From HK1 sp965204915 (GTDB lineage: Bacteria; Pseudomonadota; Gammaproteobacteria; HK1): a stretch of DNA of 64,000 bases. The notes beneath the pieces were generated by a model that saw nothing but the letters and a program-made list of their open reading frames with translations, was not told where the DNA came from and did not search any database. The number at the start of each line of letters is the position of its first letter. Within the stretch, counting starts at the first letter, position 1. The translations under genes and the position numbers were made by a program. This document shows, piece after piece, positions 1 through 8,798 of the stretch. The stretch is taken from positions 1,364,001 through 1,428,000 of the forward strand of contig OZ242023.1 in NCBI GenBank assembly GCA_965204915.1. Reading direction: 5' to 3'.

Positions 1-2
1 GA

Positions 3-104
3 AGCCCCCTCGACGTACTGGGACATCCCCTGCACTCGGGGGCCGGGGTTCCGGAAGCCCTGCTCGACGAACGCTCGGAAGAATCGCGGGAAGGCTGCCG
101 GTGA
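3..104 (+). pseudogene. 3' end of a VapB-type antitoxin gene (partial, runs off the window)
   Basis: An open frame enters from the left edge and ends in an acidic tail (EALLDERSEESREGCR) at a TGA that overlaps the GTG start of the next frame by two bases. That overlap and the following PIN-like start are the usual arrangement of a VapB antitoxin followed by its toxin. Only the last 33 residues are visible, so the DNA-binding domain cannot be checked. The antitoxin call rests mainly on the downstream frame. Confidence 0.4.
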
Positions 105-256
105 ACTTCTGGGACACCTCCGCCCTCGTGGCCCTTGGCGTCGACGAACCGCACCGGCACACGGCTCCGCACGCAGTCAGGACTTTCGCAGCTCCGGGAA
201 TCCGGGATACTCCGAGGAATGGTCGCCGCTGTGGTTCGGCATACCCGGCCTGGTGA
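101..256 (+). pseudogene. Truncated VapC-type PIN-domain toxin
   Basis: The GTG-initiated frame begins VNFWDTSALVALGVDEP, the first strand of a PIN nuclease domain including the first catalytic aspartate (WDTSALV). After about 17 residues the similarity stops, and the frame runs through unrelated sequence to a TGA at residue 52, whereas VapC proteins have about 130 residues. The other PIN acidic residues are missing, so the toxin must be inactive. Its tail overlaps the 3' end of the opposite-strand gene at 177-824, so the break probably marks a rearrangement junction near 150-180. Confidence 0.55.
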
Positions 257-824
257 GGAATCCTGTTTTCGGTGGGATGTAGCTCTGGATGCTGCGGGCC
301 GGCCTTTCGTGCCAGCCGAGGTTGAATGCTGCCAGGGCAGGGAAGAACTGCATCTCGGAATAGGGCAGGTGATCGTGTATCCACCACGCCAGGGCCTGCC
401 ATGGAGTTCCCGTTCCTTCCTTGTAACGGTCCACGAACCAGGGGAGGACGATGCTGGCCATCGCACCCATGCAGCCCTCCGCATCCCGCCTGTCCCATAC
501 ATGGCGTGAATGATTCTTTTCCGTCTCAGCGCAGTTGTAACTTGGTCTTCCCGCTTTCTGCTGCTTGTTGCCGAGATCGTTCACGGCGATGGATCGGTAC
601 GCGGAGCGGACCGACACGTGGCCGAAGGTGGCGTGAAGCGGTTCAAGCAGCTCCTCGCACAGCCGTTTCCCCGCTTCCACCGCCAGATCGGGGTCGTCCG
701 GAATGTTCTGAACTCCATGGAAATTCGCGATCTCGCTGTAGAGCATGTCGCGCATGAAGAAATGCCTGGACAGCCGAACCCGGCCGAGCGTTGTGAGGGT
801 GTCCACGGAGGTGGGTCTGTTCAT
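177..824 (-). CDS. Peptidase M15-like conserved protein (function unknown)
   Basis: This 215-residue soluble protein shows conserved-looking blocks: RLSRHFFMRDMLYSEIA near the start, EPLHATFGHVSVRSAYRS in the middle, then RHVWDRRDAEG, WWIHDHLPYSEMQFFP and NLGWHE. I associate this pattern with uncharacterised proteins resembling the M15 D-Ala-D-Ala peptidase fold. The histidine and aspartate clusters could bind zinc, but I cannot assign the ligands. The start at 824 is chosen because GGGGAG lies about seven bases upstream; an in-frame ATG at 896 lacks such support. No signal peptide or membrane segment is visible. The gene stands alone, and its 3' end overlaps the broken VapC frame. Confidence 0.6.
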   Translation of the reverse strand: MNRPTSVDTLTTLGRVRLSRHFFMRDMLYSEIANFHGVQNIPDDPDLAVEAGKRLCEELLEPLHATFGHVSVRSAYRSIAVNDLGNKQQKAGRPSYNCAETEKNHSRHVWDRRDAEGCMGAMASIVLPWFVDRYKEGTGTPWQALAWWIHDHLPYSEMQFFPALAAFNLGWHERPARSIQSYIPPKTGFLTRPGMPNHSGDHSSEYPGFPELRKS

Positions 825-986
825 GGACTGCTCCCCATCGACGGCTGCGCTGCTTCCCGGCCGATCAGCGTCCCGGGGTTGCCGCGGTGAGCGCATGGCC
901 GGACAGGTCGGTATTCTACCGGACCCGGCAATCCGTTTCCGGCTCGCGAATGCACAGGAGCTCGTCGCCCCGGCGAAACGTCAAGA

Positions 987-1130
987 CGGTCAGGCCGCCG
1001 GCGCCGCCGCGCGTCCCCCGGCGCTCTTCGATCGACGCGCCTGCATCCATTTCACGACGGGCGGGAGCCGCGCCGCGAGCAGGACGGCGAGGATGCCCGC
1101 GTAGACGAGCGGCTCGCGGAGGTCGGCCTT
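987..1130. repeat. Duplicated msrQ 3' end (copy A, 144 bp)
   Basis: This segment matches 10924-11067 over 144 bases with two mismatches. The partner copy encodes the last 47 codons of msrQ. Here it is joined to the 3' end of the MocR gene, out of the msrQ frame, so the regulator gains a foreign tail. The junction falls at 1130/1131. Confidence 0.9.
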
Positions 1131-2611
1131 GAACCCATTCGTGGGGGCTGGAACAGTTTCCCTGCTTCCTCGGCGATGATCCTTACGCCCTCTTCCAGCT
1201 TCCCCACCGGCACATAGGCGAACCCCACCCTGAGGCTTCGCCTGTCGTCGTTGTTCAGGTAGAAGATCTGACCTTTGTCGACCAGCACCCCCCTGGATTT
1301 CAGACGGGCGGTCAGCTCGGTCGCATCGAAACCGGCCGGGCCGGTGAGCCAGAAGCATGTACCGCCGATCGTGTCGGTCATGTCGAACATGCCGAGATGC
1401 CGCCGGATCGCGTCGCGCATCGCGTGCCAGCGTTTCCTGTAGCGTCGTTCCATAGTGCGGAGATGAGCGTCGTAGTATCCGAGCCGGATGAACCGTGCCG
1501 CCGTTTCCTGGACGATGGTCGGAGGATGCCGCAGCATGACGCCCCTGATCGTACGGGCCTCGCGGATGATGTTGCGGTGGGCGACGATGAAGCCGAGGCG
1601 GATCCCCGGGGAGATGGTTTTCGACAGGCTCCCGACGTAGACGACCCGCCCGCTCGTATCCAGCGACCGCAACGAGGGGGACGGTCGCGTGAAGTAATTC
1701 ATCTCCGCCTCGTAGTCGTCCTCGAGGATCAGGAAATCGTTCTCGATTGCGGCTTCGATCAGTGCCCGACGCCGGGAAAGCGGCATGGTCACCATGGTCG
1801 GAAACTGGTGGCTCGGGGTCGTGAAGACCAGTTGGGTGCCTGCCGGAATGGCCGACGGAATCAGGCCGTCCCGGTCGAGAGGCACCCCGACCAGCTCGTG
1901 CCCCGCGATATGAAAGGCGTTCCGGGCGCCGTGAAATCCCGGATCCTCGATAGCGATCGGCATGTTCCGGTTCGCCAACACCATGCTGACGATGCAGAGC
2001 GCGTTCTGTGCGCCGAGCGTGATGAGGATCTCCTCGTCGTCCGCGTAGATCCCGCGGTAGCTCAACACCCTCTGGCGCAGTTGCTGGATGAGCCGCGGAC
2101 TGTCGCTCTCCACCGAGTCTCCCACCCAGATCGGCATCTGCCGGCGGGCGAGGACCTGCCGGGAGCATTCCAGCCATGCGTCGACGGGGAACAGGTTCGG
2201 ATCGAACTGGTTGTAGATGAACGGGTAGGGATAGCGCACCCAGTCGGATGGATTCTCGATCGGGATCAACGTCTTCGACGGCTCGAACTCGATGGGAGCC
2301 GGAGGCACCTGCCCGTGCTTTGTCCGCTCGTCTTCGTGGTCCGCCGGCGAGAGGGACATGCGGACGTCGGGGTTGACGAAGTACCCGGACCTGTCGCGTG
2401 AGATCAGGAAGCCGAGTTCGATCAGCCGATGGTAGGCGGCAAAAACGGTGTTTCGCGAAACATCGAGCTGGTTCGCAAGCTCCCGGCAGGACGGCAACGG
2501 CCGATCATGCGGCAGGGCCCGTGACGTGATCGCCGTGCTCACGATCTCGCAGATCCGGTCCCTGAGGCTGAGCCCGGACGCCTCCGGCAGTGTGAACAAG
2601 CGAGGAGTCAT
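1052..2611 (-). CDS. MocR/GabR-family transcriptional regulator (GntR wHTH + PLP aminotransferase-like domain)
   Basis: The 519-residue protein has an N-terminal GntR winged helix-turn-helix (about 15-80, LPSCRELANQLDVSRNTVFA), a linker, and a fold-type I aminotransferase domain (about 120-490). PLP-site features are visible: LILEDDYE around residue 298, the Schiff-base lysine in SLSK (K331) and an arginine in GIRLGF. Such regulators sense PLP or amino compounds and usually control a neighbouring gene; dctP diverges from it here with three 15-bp repeats between them. The last ~26 residues (from about 494) are unrelated to the family. They come from out-of-frame translation of the duplicated msrQ end, so the native C-terminus has been replaced. 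The DNA-binding and PLP regions look intact. Confidence 0.88.
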   Translation of the reverse strand: MTPRLFTLPEASGLSLRDRICEIVSTAITSRALPHDRPLPSCRELANQLDVSRNTVFAAYHRLIELGFLISRDRSGYFVNPDVRMSLSPADHEDERTKHGQVPPAPIEFEPSKTLIPIENPSDWVRYPYPFIYNQFDPNLFPVDAWLECSRQVLARRQMPIWVGDSVESDSPRLIQQLRQRVLSYRGIYADDEEILITLGAQNALCIVSMVLANRNMPIAIEDPGFHGARNAFHIAGHELVGVPLDRDGLIPSAIPAGTQLVFTTPSHQFPTMVTMPLSRRRALIEAAIENDFLILEDDYEAEMNYFTRPSPSLRSLDTSGRVVYVGSLSKTISPGIRLGFIVAHRNIIREARTIRGVMLRHPPTIVQETAARFIRLGYYDAHLRTMERRYRKRWHAMRDAIRRHLGMFDMTDTIGGTCFWLTGPAGFDATELTARLKSRGVLVDKGQIFYLNNDDRRSLRVGFAYVPVGKLEEGVRIIAEEAGKLFQPPRMGSRPTSASRSSTRASSPSCSRRGSRPS

Positions 2612-2714
2612 CGCGGTCTCTTCATCACGGCCGTGCGCCCGCCTCTCCGGTGTCTCCGGGAACGGCTGTCCTTCCCATCTGCGAAATCTGTCACTTCCAT
2701 CACGATTACACCAC

Positions 2715-2759
2715 GGCTACGATGCTCGGGGCTACGATACTCTGGGCTGCGATACTCCG
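2715..2759. promoter_or_regulatory. Three tandem 15-bp repeats between mocR and dctP, probable operator
   Basis: GGCTACGATGCTCGG, GGCTACGATACTCTG and GGCTGCGATACTCCG lie head to tail with no spacer, ending about 23 bases before the dctP start. MocR proteins commonly bind direct repeats in the divergent intergenic region, so these are plausible sites for the adjacent regulator. The TACGAT/GATACT cores also resemble -10 elements. Binding is inferred from position only. Confidence 0.5.
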
Positions 2760-2782
2760 GCCATTGTGGAGGGAGGAAGATC

Positions 2783-3826
2783 ATGTCGAGACACACGATG
2801 TTGAAGACGCTTGCGGCCGTGGGCGTGATTCTTGCGCTCGGTGCCGAGGGCGCCGCCGCCGAGACGGTTCTGAAGCTCGGCACCGTGGGACGCCTGGGGA
2901 TGCCGATCGGCGATGCCATCGACCAGGCCCTGATACCGACGGCGGCCGAGCTGTCGGATGGCAAGGTCGCCGTCGAACCGCACTACCGCGGCTCGCTCTG
3001 CGGCGAGCAGAAATGCGGCGAGCAGGCCAACCAGGGACTCCTGCAGCTATGGACGAGCTCCACCGCGAACTTCGGCAACTTCGGAACGGCGCTGGCGATC
3101 TTCGATCTGCCGTACATTTTCACGAGCATCGAGTCGGCCGACGCGATTTCCGAGGGCTGGATGTCGGATGCGCAGTGCCGGTTGGCCGCGGAAACCACCG
3201 GGCATATCTGTTTCGTCGTCTATTCGAGCGGCGGATTCCGCGAGCTCGGCAATGCCGAACGCCCGGTGCACACCCCCGACGACATGAAGGGCCTGAAGTG
3301 GCGGGTCACCAAGAGCCCGATCGAGTACACCCTGATCAAGAGCTGGGGCGCGGTGCCCGTTCCCTACGACTGGACCCAGCTATACCAGGGTCTTCAGACC
3401 GGCGTCGTCTCGGGACAGTACGTCGCCGTTCCGTGGCAGTACATTGCCAAGCTCCACGAGGTGGCGAAGTACTACACCCAGATCGGCGGCGCCTGGTCGG
3501 GCAACCAGATCGCGATGGACGTGGCGCAGTACAACGCGCTGAGCCCGGACGAGAAGAAGTGGATCGACGCCGCGGCCGCCGAGTTCGGCGACATGGTCCG
3601 CAAGCTCGACCAGAAATGGGTGGAGGACGGCATCGCGGCGATCAAGCAGGAGATCGAGGAGTGGTACGTCCCCACCGACGAGGAGATGGCCCTGTGGCGT
3701 GCGGGTGCGGTCGGCGCATGGAAGGACGCCAAGGGCACCTTCGATCCGCAGCTTGCCGAGCGCGCGCTGGCCGAGCAGGGCCTCGACGACTTCATCGCCA
3801 CGCTCAAGGCGGCCGGTGCGCTCTAG
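2783..3826 (+). CDS. dctP: TRAP transporter substrate-binding protein, DctP family
   Basis: This 347-residue periplasmic solute receptor has a signal peptide of about 26 residues ending GAEGAAA. It then shows the DctP fold, including GLKWRVTKSPIEYTLIKSWGAVPVPYDWTQLYQGLQ (split here as GLKWRVTKSP and PVPYDWTQLYQGLQ). The family captures organic acids and hands them to a DctQM permease driven by a sodium gradient. GGAGGAAG precedes the ATG at 2783, and this start gives the clean signal peptide. The partner membrane genes are not next to it: dctM and dctQ begin five kilobases downstream, beyond an unrelated exporter cassette. The substrate cannot be read from sequence. Confidence 0.9.
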   Translation: MSRHTMLKTLAAVGVILALGAEGAAAETVLKLGTVGRLGMPIGDAIDQALIPTAAELSDGKVAVEPHYRGSLCGEQKCGEQANQGLLQLWTSSTANFGNFGTALAIFDLPYIFTSIESADAISEGWMSDAQCRLAAETTGHICFVVYSSGGFRELGNAERPVHTPDDMKGLKWRVTKSPIEYTLIKSWGAVPVPYDWTQLYQGLQTGVVSGQYVAVPWQYIAKLHEVAKYYTQIGGAWSGNQIAMDVAQYNALSPDEKKWIDAAAAEFGDMVRKLDQKWVEDGIAAIKQEIEEWYVPTDEEMALWRAGAVGAWKDAKGTFDPQLAERALAEQGLDDFIATLKAAGAL

Positions 3827-3992
3827 TCCCTGCCGGCGACCGCGCAGCAGCACGGTCGTTTCACGCTCCCGAAGGTGAAATGGAGCTGCCTTCAGCGGCC
3901 TGCGCGCTCGATACCGCAGGTGCGCCCGACCGGCGTGCCGCCCGGGCGGCGTGTTTCGGCATCGCGTCGTCCGCAAGGGGCCGGCAGGCGCC

Positions 3993-5741
3993 ATGACCAC
4001 GATGGTGGCCGTCGAGGGCCTGAGCCGGCGATTCGGCCACCTTCTCGCCGTGGACGGAATCTCGTTGACCGTGGGCCGTGGCGAGGTGCTCGGGATCCTC
4101 GGACCGAACGGTTCCGGCAAGTCGACCACGATGAAGATGATCACGGGCTTCCTTGCGCCGAGCGCCGGACGCGTCGAGGTCTGCGGCATGGACGTCGCCG
4201 TCGACCCCGTCGCCGCGCAGCGCCGCCTCGGCTACCTGCCGGAAGGGGCGCCTGCCTATGGCGACATCACGACGGCCGCCTACCTCCGGTTCATCGCCGA
4301 CGTTCGCCGGCTGTTCGGAACGGCGGGCAGGCGGGCGATCGGGCACGTCGTCGAACGGACCCACATCGCTTCCGTCCTGCACCAGCCGATCGAGACGCTC
4401 TCGAAGGGGTTCAAACGGCGTGTCGGCCTGGCTCAGGCCCTGCTGCACGATCCGGACGTGCTCATCCTCGACGAGCCGACCGACGGGCTGGATCCCAACC
4501 AGAAGTTCGAGGTCCGGTCGCTGATCCGGGAAATGGCCCGGGACAAGGCAATCGTCATCTCGACCCATCTCCTCGATGAGGTGGAGACGGTCTGCACCCG
4601 CGCCCTGATCATCTCCGAAGGGCGCGTCGTCGCGAACGGGACACCTGAGCACTTCGAGCGCCGATCGCGGTTGTTCAACGCCGTGTCGCTTTCGCTGCCC
4701 CGCGAGCGGGCCGTGCGGGCTCGCGCCGAGCTGGAGGCGCTGCCGGCCGTTTCGACGGTGGAGGAGGGCGATGCCGGCGACGCGGTCCGGGAGCTGATCG
4801 TCGTGCCCGCGCATGGCGGGGAAATCCTGTCGACGATCGCGGCGCTGGCTCGGGAACGCGAATGGCCGGTCGAACGACTGCGCCCGTGCCGGGGGTTCCT
4901 GGACGAGGTGTTTCGCAGCCTGACGGCCGGCGAGGACCGCCGGGACCCGGCGCCGCGGCGCACGACGCCCTGCGGGCCTCCGCCCGCGCCGCGCGCCTCG
5001 GACGAACTGCGCGCCATCTGGACAATCTGCCGGCGCGAGCTGACGGGCTACCTCTCGACCCCGATCGCCTACGTGTTCGTCGTCGTCTTTCTGACCTTCG
5101 CCGGAGCGCTGACGTTCTTCCTCGGGAACTTCCTTGCCCGCGGCCAGGCGTCCCTCGACGGATTCTTCCAGCTCCATCCCTGGCTCTACCTGTTCCTCGT
5201 TCCGGCAATCGCCATGCGGCTCTGGGCGGAAGAGCGCAAGAGCGGCTCCATCGAGCTCCTGCTGACCCTTCCGGTGACGACCTTCAGCACGGTTCTCGGC
5301 AAGTTCGCCGCCGCCTGGATCGTCACGGGCGCGGGCCTCCTGCTCACGGGGACCTTCTGGCTCACGGTCAACTACCTGGGATCGCCGGACAACGGCGTCA
5401 TCGCCGTCGGGTACGCCGGCAGCTTCGTCATGGCCGGGGGCTATCTCGCGATCAGCGCCTTCGTATCCGCGCTGACGAAGAACCAGGTCATCGCGTTCAT
5501 CGTCGCCGCCGCCCTGTGCTTCCTGTTCACGGCGAGCGGCCTCGGCGTGGTGCTCGAGTTCTTCGCGGGCTGGGCCCCCGCAGCCGTGCTGGACACCGTG
5601 GCCAACCTGAGCTTTCTCGAGCATTTCCGGCACATCTCGCGCGGCGTCGTCGACGTGCGCGACGCCGTGTTCTTCGGCTCCACCATCGTGTTCTTCCTGT
5701 ACGCCAACGTCGTCGCCGTCGAGCTTCGGAAGAACGCCTGA
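3993..5741 (+). CDS. ABC transporter ATPase-permease fusion (GldA-GldF like, ABC-2 type)
   Basis: The 582-residue product joins two domains that are usually separate proteins. Residues 1-300 form an ABC ATPase with Walker A GPNGSGKST, signature LSKGFKRRVGLAQA, Walker B VLILDEPTDGLDP and the H-loop STHLLDEVE. After a proline-rich linker (about 315-340) comes an ABC-2 permease of about six membrane segments, containing WAEERKSGSIELLLTLPV, typical of GldF/NosY-like exporters. With the next two genes it forms the cassette usually described as gliding-motility-like auxiliary ABC export; in non-gliding bacteria its substrate is unknown. The ATG at 3993 is favoured over one 42 bases upstream because the family-like sequence begins there. 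Confidence 0.85.
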   Translation: MTTMVAVEGLSRRFGHLLAVDGISLTVGRGEVLGILGPNGSGKSTTMKMITGFLAPSAGRVEVCGMDVAVDPVAAQRRLGYLPEGAPAYGDITTAAYLRFIADVRRLFGTAGRRAIGHVVERTHIASVLHQPIETLSKGFKRRVGLAQALLHDPDVLILDEPTDGLDPNQKFEVRSLIREMARDKAIVISTHLLDEVETVCTRALIISEGRVVANGTPEHFERRSRLFNAVSLSLPRERAVRARAELEALPAVSTVEEGDAGDAVRELIVVPAHGGEILSTIAALAREREWPVERLRPCRGFLDEVFRSLTAGEDRRDPAPRRTTPCGPPPAPRASDELRAIWTICRRELTGYLSTPIAYVFVVVFLTFAGALTFFLGNFLARGQASLDGFFQLHPWLYLFLVPAIAMRLWAEERKSGSIELLLTLPVTTFSTVLGKFAAAWIVTGAGLLLTGTFWLTVNYLGSPDNGVIAVGYAGSFVMAGGYLAISAFVSALTKNQVIAFIVAAALCFLFTASGLGVVLEFFAGWAPAAVLDTVANLSFLEHFRHISRGVVDVRDAVFFGSTIVFFLYANVVAVELRKNA

Positions 5742-5755
5742 ACGCGGTGGGGCAG

Positions 5756-7705
5756 ATGACGAGGACGGGGATCGACTCGCTGACCGGGCTGCTGCTCGCG
5801 GCGGTCCTGTACGTCGCGGTCAACGTCCTGTTCAACGTGTCCGCGCCCCAGGCCCGGCTGGACGTGACGGAGGACGGCCTCTTCACGCTCTCGGACGGGA
5901 CGCTGGCGACCCTTGCGCGGATCGACGAGCCGGTCGAGCTGCACTTTTTCCTGTCGGGCCACCTCGCGCGCGAGGTGCCGTCGTATGCTTCCTACGGACT
6001 TCGGGTGCGGGAGCTCCTGGCCGAAATCGCGGCCGCGTCCGGCGGCAAGGTGATCCTTCGCGAGCACGATCCGGAGCCATTCAGCCGCGCCGAGGAGCTG
6101 GCCGTGTCGTTCGGTGTCCAGGGGGTGCCCGTCGACAGCGGCGGCGAGCTCGCGTATTTCGGGCTGGCCGGCACGAACCCGGTCGACGAAACGGAGACCG
6201 TGCCGTTCTTCCAGCCGGATCGCGAGATGCTCCTCGAGTACGACGTCGCCCGGATGATCCACGCCTTGTCGGATCCCGAGCCCACGGTCGTCGGCGTCAT
6301 GGGCTCGCTGCCGGTCATGGGAGACATGCACGCCCAGGCGCAGGGCGGCGTCCTGGTTCCCTGGGCCGTCGCCCGGCATCTGAAGGCCGGCTTCGACACC
6401 ATCCATCTTCCGGAGTCCATCGACGATCTGCCGGCATCGATCGACGTGATGATGGTCGTCCACCCGCGCGCCATGAGCGATCGGGCGATCTACGAGCTGG
6501 AGCAGTTCCTGTTCCGGGGCGGCCGGGCGCTGCTCTTCGTCGATCCCAAGGCCGAATCGGACACTTCGGTCGGACCGGAGGCGGCCTCGACGTCGACCGG
6601 CGGCCTCGGTCCGTTGTTCGAGACGTGGGGCATCGAAGTTCCGGACCGCCAGCTTGTCGGCGACCGGTCGATGGCGCTCACGATCAACGCGGGCACCGCG
6701 GCCCGCCCGGCGCCCGCCGAGTTTCTCGTGTGGCTCGGCGCGTCGGCCGAGCACCTGGCGCAGGACGATCCGGTGACCGCCCGGTTGCCGGTCCTCAACC
6801 TCGCGAGCGCCGGCTTCATCCGGCAGGCCGAAAGCTCGCCACTGGCCCTCGAGCCTCTGATCACCTCCAGCCGGGATTCCGGCCCGATCGACGTCGACAC
6901 GGTGCGCGGCCCCAGGCCCGACGTCCTCGGCCTGCTGGATCGCTTCCGGCCCGACGGCGATGCCCACGTCCTCGGCGCCCGGTTGACGGGCGAGGTCGCC
7001 ACCGCGTTCCCGGACGGCCCGCCGCCACGGATGGTCGCGAAAACGGCGGCGGAGCTCTCGGCGGATCCGGACCCGCCGCAGCTCATGAGGTCCCGCCGGC
7101 CGATCAACGTCATCCTCGTCGCCGACGCGGACCTGCTCGACGACAGGTTCTGGCTGCGCAAGCGCCGGTTCTTCGGCCGCGACGTCGAGGAAACGATCGC
7201 CGGCAACGCCGATTTCGTCGTCAACGCCCTCGGCAACCTCGCCGGGAGCGATGCCTTGCTGAAGCTGCGGTCGCGGGGTGTTTCCCAGCGCCCCTTCGAG
7301 AGGATCCGGGCGCTCGAACGGGACGCGGAGGGCCGATTCCGGGAAAAGGAGCGCGAGCTGCAGGACAAGCTTCGCGAAACACAGGAGAAGATCGCCGGAT
7401 TGGAGGGTGTCCGGACGGCGGAGGACGCCTTGACCGGCGAGCGAAGGGTCGTGGTCTCCCTGACCGACGGGCAGCGGGCGGAGGTCGAGGCGCTTCGGGG
7501 TCAGCTACTCTCGATCCGCAGGCAGCTTCACGCGGTCCGGAGAAGCCTGAGGGAGAACGTGGAGGGTCTCGAGGCCTGGCTGCAGTTCGCGAACATCGGC
7601 CTCGTCCCGATCGCCCTGTCGGGCGTGGCGGTCCTTGTCGGCCTGGTCCGCATCGCGCAGCGCCGCCGCTACCACCTCGATCTGCGCAAGCGGGCCGCGG
7701 GTTGA
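5756..7705 (+). CDS. GldG-like ABC-type auxiliary membrane protein
   Basis: The 649-residue protein starts with a membrane segment (LLLAAVLYVAVNVLFN) followed by LDVTEDGLFTLSDGT, the hallmark of GldG/intraflagellar-transport-like ABC accessory proteins. The large extracytoplasmic domain includes FFLSGH and YDVARMIH. Near the end there is a charged coiled coil (about 535-610, rich in RE/EK/RQL) and a closing membrane helix before a basic tail. It starts 14 bases after the ATPase-permease stop and is followed one base later by the DUF4340 gene, so the three are co-transcribed. The partner is probably the ABC-2 permease. The ATG has GGGG upstream; an in-frame GTG lies nine bases earlier. Confidence 0.85.
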   Translation: MTRTGIDSLTGLLLAAVLYVAVNVLFNVSAPQARLDVTEDGLFTLSDGTLATLARIDEPVELHFFLSGHLAREVPSYASYGLRVRELLAEIAAASGGKVILREHDPEPFSRAEELAVSFGVQGVPVDSGGELAYFGLAGTNPVDETETVPFFQPDREMLLEYDVARMIHALSDPEPTVVGVMGSLPVMGDMHAQAQGGVLVPWAVARHLKAGFDTIHLPESIDDLPASIDVMMVVHPRAMSDRAIYELEQFLFRGGRALLFVDPKAESDTSVGPEAASTSTGGLGPLFETWGIEVPDRQLVGDRSMALTINAGTAARPAPAEFLVWLGASAEHLAQDDPVTARLPVLNLASAGFIRQAESSPLALEPLITSSRDSGPIDVDTVRGPRPDVLGLLDRFRPDGDAHVLGARLTGEVATAFPDGPPPRMVAKTAAELSADPDPPQLMRSRRPINVILVADADLLDDRFWLRKRRFFGRDVEETIAGNADFVVNALGNLAGSDALLKLRSRGVSQRPFERIRALERDAEGRFREKERELQDKLRETQEKIAGLEGVRTAEDALTGERRVVVSLTDGQRAEVEALRGQLLSIRRQLHAVRRSLRENVEGLEAWLQFANIGLVPIALSGVAVLVGLVRIAQRRRYHLDLRKRAAG

Positions 7706-7706
7706 C

Positions 7707-8798
7707 ATGCCGACCCGCGGCCTGGCCGTTCTGGCTGTCGTCACCGTGGCCACGGTGGCCGCGAGCTGCATTGCCGTCGAGGGGCGGTACCGGCAGACGG
7801 TCCTGGAGGCAAGGGGAGGCACGGCCGTGTTCCCCGCGTTGCGCGGACGCGCGGGCAGCGTCGTCGAGATCGAGGTCGGGCGGGCGGGGGCGGGGTTTGC
7901 GTTCGAGCGCCGCGGCGACGGCTGGGCCAATACGGGACTGGGCGGCTACCCGGCAAGGTCGGAGCTGATCGAGACGGTCCTCTCCGAAGTCGCCGGCCTC
8001 GGCTATCTCGAACCGAAGACGGCGAGAACGGCGCTCTATCCGAAGCTTGCCGTCGAAGACGCCGGACCGGACGCCGGATCGACCCGGCTGACGCTCAGGG
8101 ATGGAGACGGCGGTGTCCTTGCCGACCTCATCGTCGGCAAAGCCAGGCCGCGCACCGCAAGCGCGCACCGGGCGGGCGTCTACATCCGCCTCCCCGGCCG
8201 AGAGCGCGCCTGGCTTGCCGAGGGCACGCTCGACGTCCATCGCGACGCGGCCGGCTGGTCGGACCGCGAGATCGTGGACGTCGATGCGCGCTCGGTCCGT
8301 TCCATGACGATCCGGCACGAGGACGGGGAAGTGGTCGATCTCCACCGCGCCGAGCCCGGCGACCGGAAGTTGACGTTGCGGAACCTGCCCACCGGCGCCG
8401 CCGTCGCGCACCAGCACCAGATCGATTTCATGGCGGGACTGCTGGAAGGGCTGTCGTTCGTCGATGCGCGCGCCGGCGGACCCTCGGATCCGGCGGTCGC
8501 ACCCGGATTCGAAGTCACCGCTGAATCCATGGATCATCTGCGCATCACGCTGCGGGCCGGCAATCCGGCGGAGGACGGGTCGCTCTGGGCGGCGGTCGAT
8601 GCCAGCCTGGCGGTCGACGTCGAGGCGTCCGATCACGCGCGGGCGGAAGCCGCGCGGATCGCTTCGCAGTTCGACGGCTGGCTCCTCAAGCTTCCGCGCC
8701 GGATTTCGGACCGGCTCGAAATCCGGTTGCACGACATCACCGGGACCGGTTCAATGGAAGAAAGGCAGAAATCCCAGTGGAAAGCATCCTCCTCCTGA
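7707..8798 (+). CDS. DUF4340 domain-containing protein
   Basis: This 363-residue protein has an N-terminal membrane anchor (LAVLAVVTVATVAASCIAV) and a long extracytoplasmic region of repeated beta-type segments typical of DUF4340. That family almost always follows a GldG-like gene, as here. The C-terminal FDGWLLKLPRRISDRLE resembles the usual family end; the following ~19 residues (TGTGSMEERQKSQWKASSS) look like read-through into the dctM leader. The 3' end overlaps the dctM GTG by 22 bases, which suggests the cassette was joined directly to the TRAP gene. The molecular role is unknown; a structural part of the exporter is likely. Confidence 0.75.
   Translation: MPTRGLAVLAVVTVATVAASCIAVEGRYRQTVLEARGGTAVFPALRGRAGSVVEIEVGRAGAGFAFERRGDGWANTGLGGYPARSELIETVLSEVAGLGYLEPKTARTALYPKLAVEDAGPDAGSTRLTLRDGDGGVLADLIVGKARPRTASAHRAGVYIRLPGRERAWLAEGTLDVHRDAAGWSDREIVDVDARSVRSMTIRHEDGEVVDLHRAEPGDRKLTLRNLPTGAAVAHQHQIDFMAGLLEGLSFVDARAGGPSDPAVAPGFEVTAESMDHLRITLRAGNPAEDGSLWAAVDASLAVDVEASDHARAEAARIASQFDGWLLKLPRRISDRLEIRLHDITGTGSMEERQKSQWKASSS

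Noticed and set aside
990..2177. Alternative minus-strand frame ending in an msrQ-like peptide
   Set aside because: Only the last 47 codons match msrQ through the duplication; the rest is a shadow of the MocR gene.
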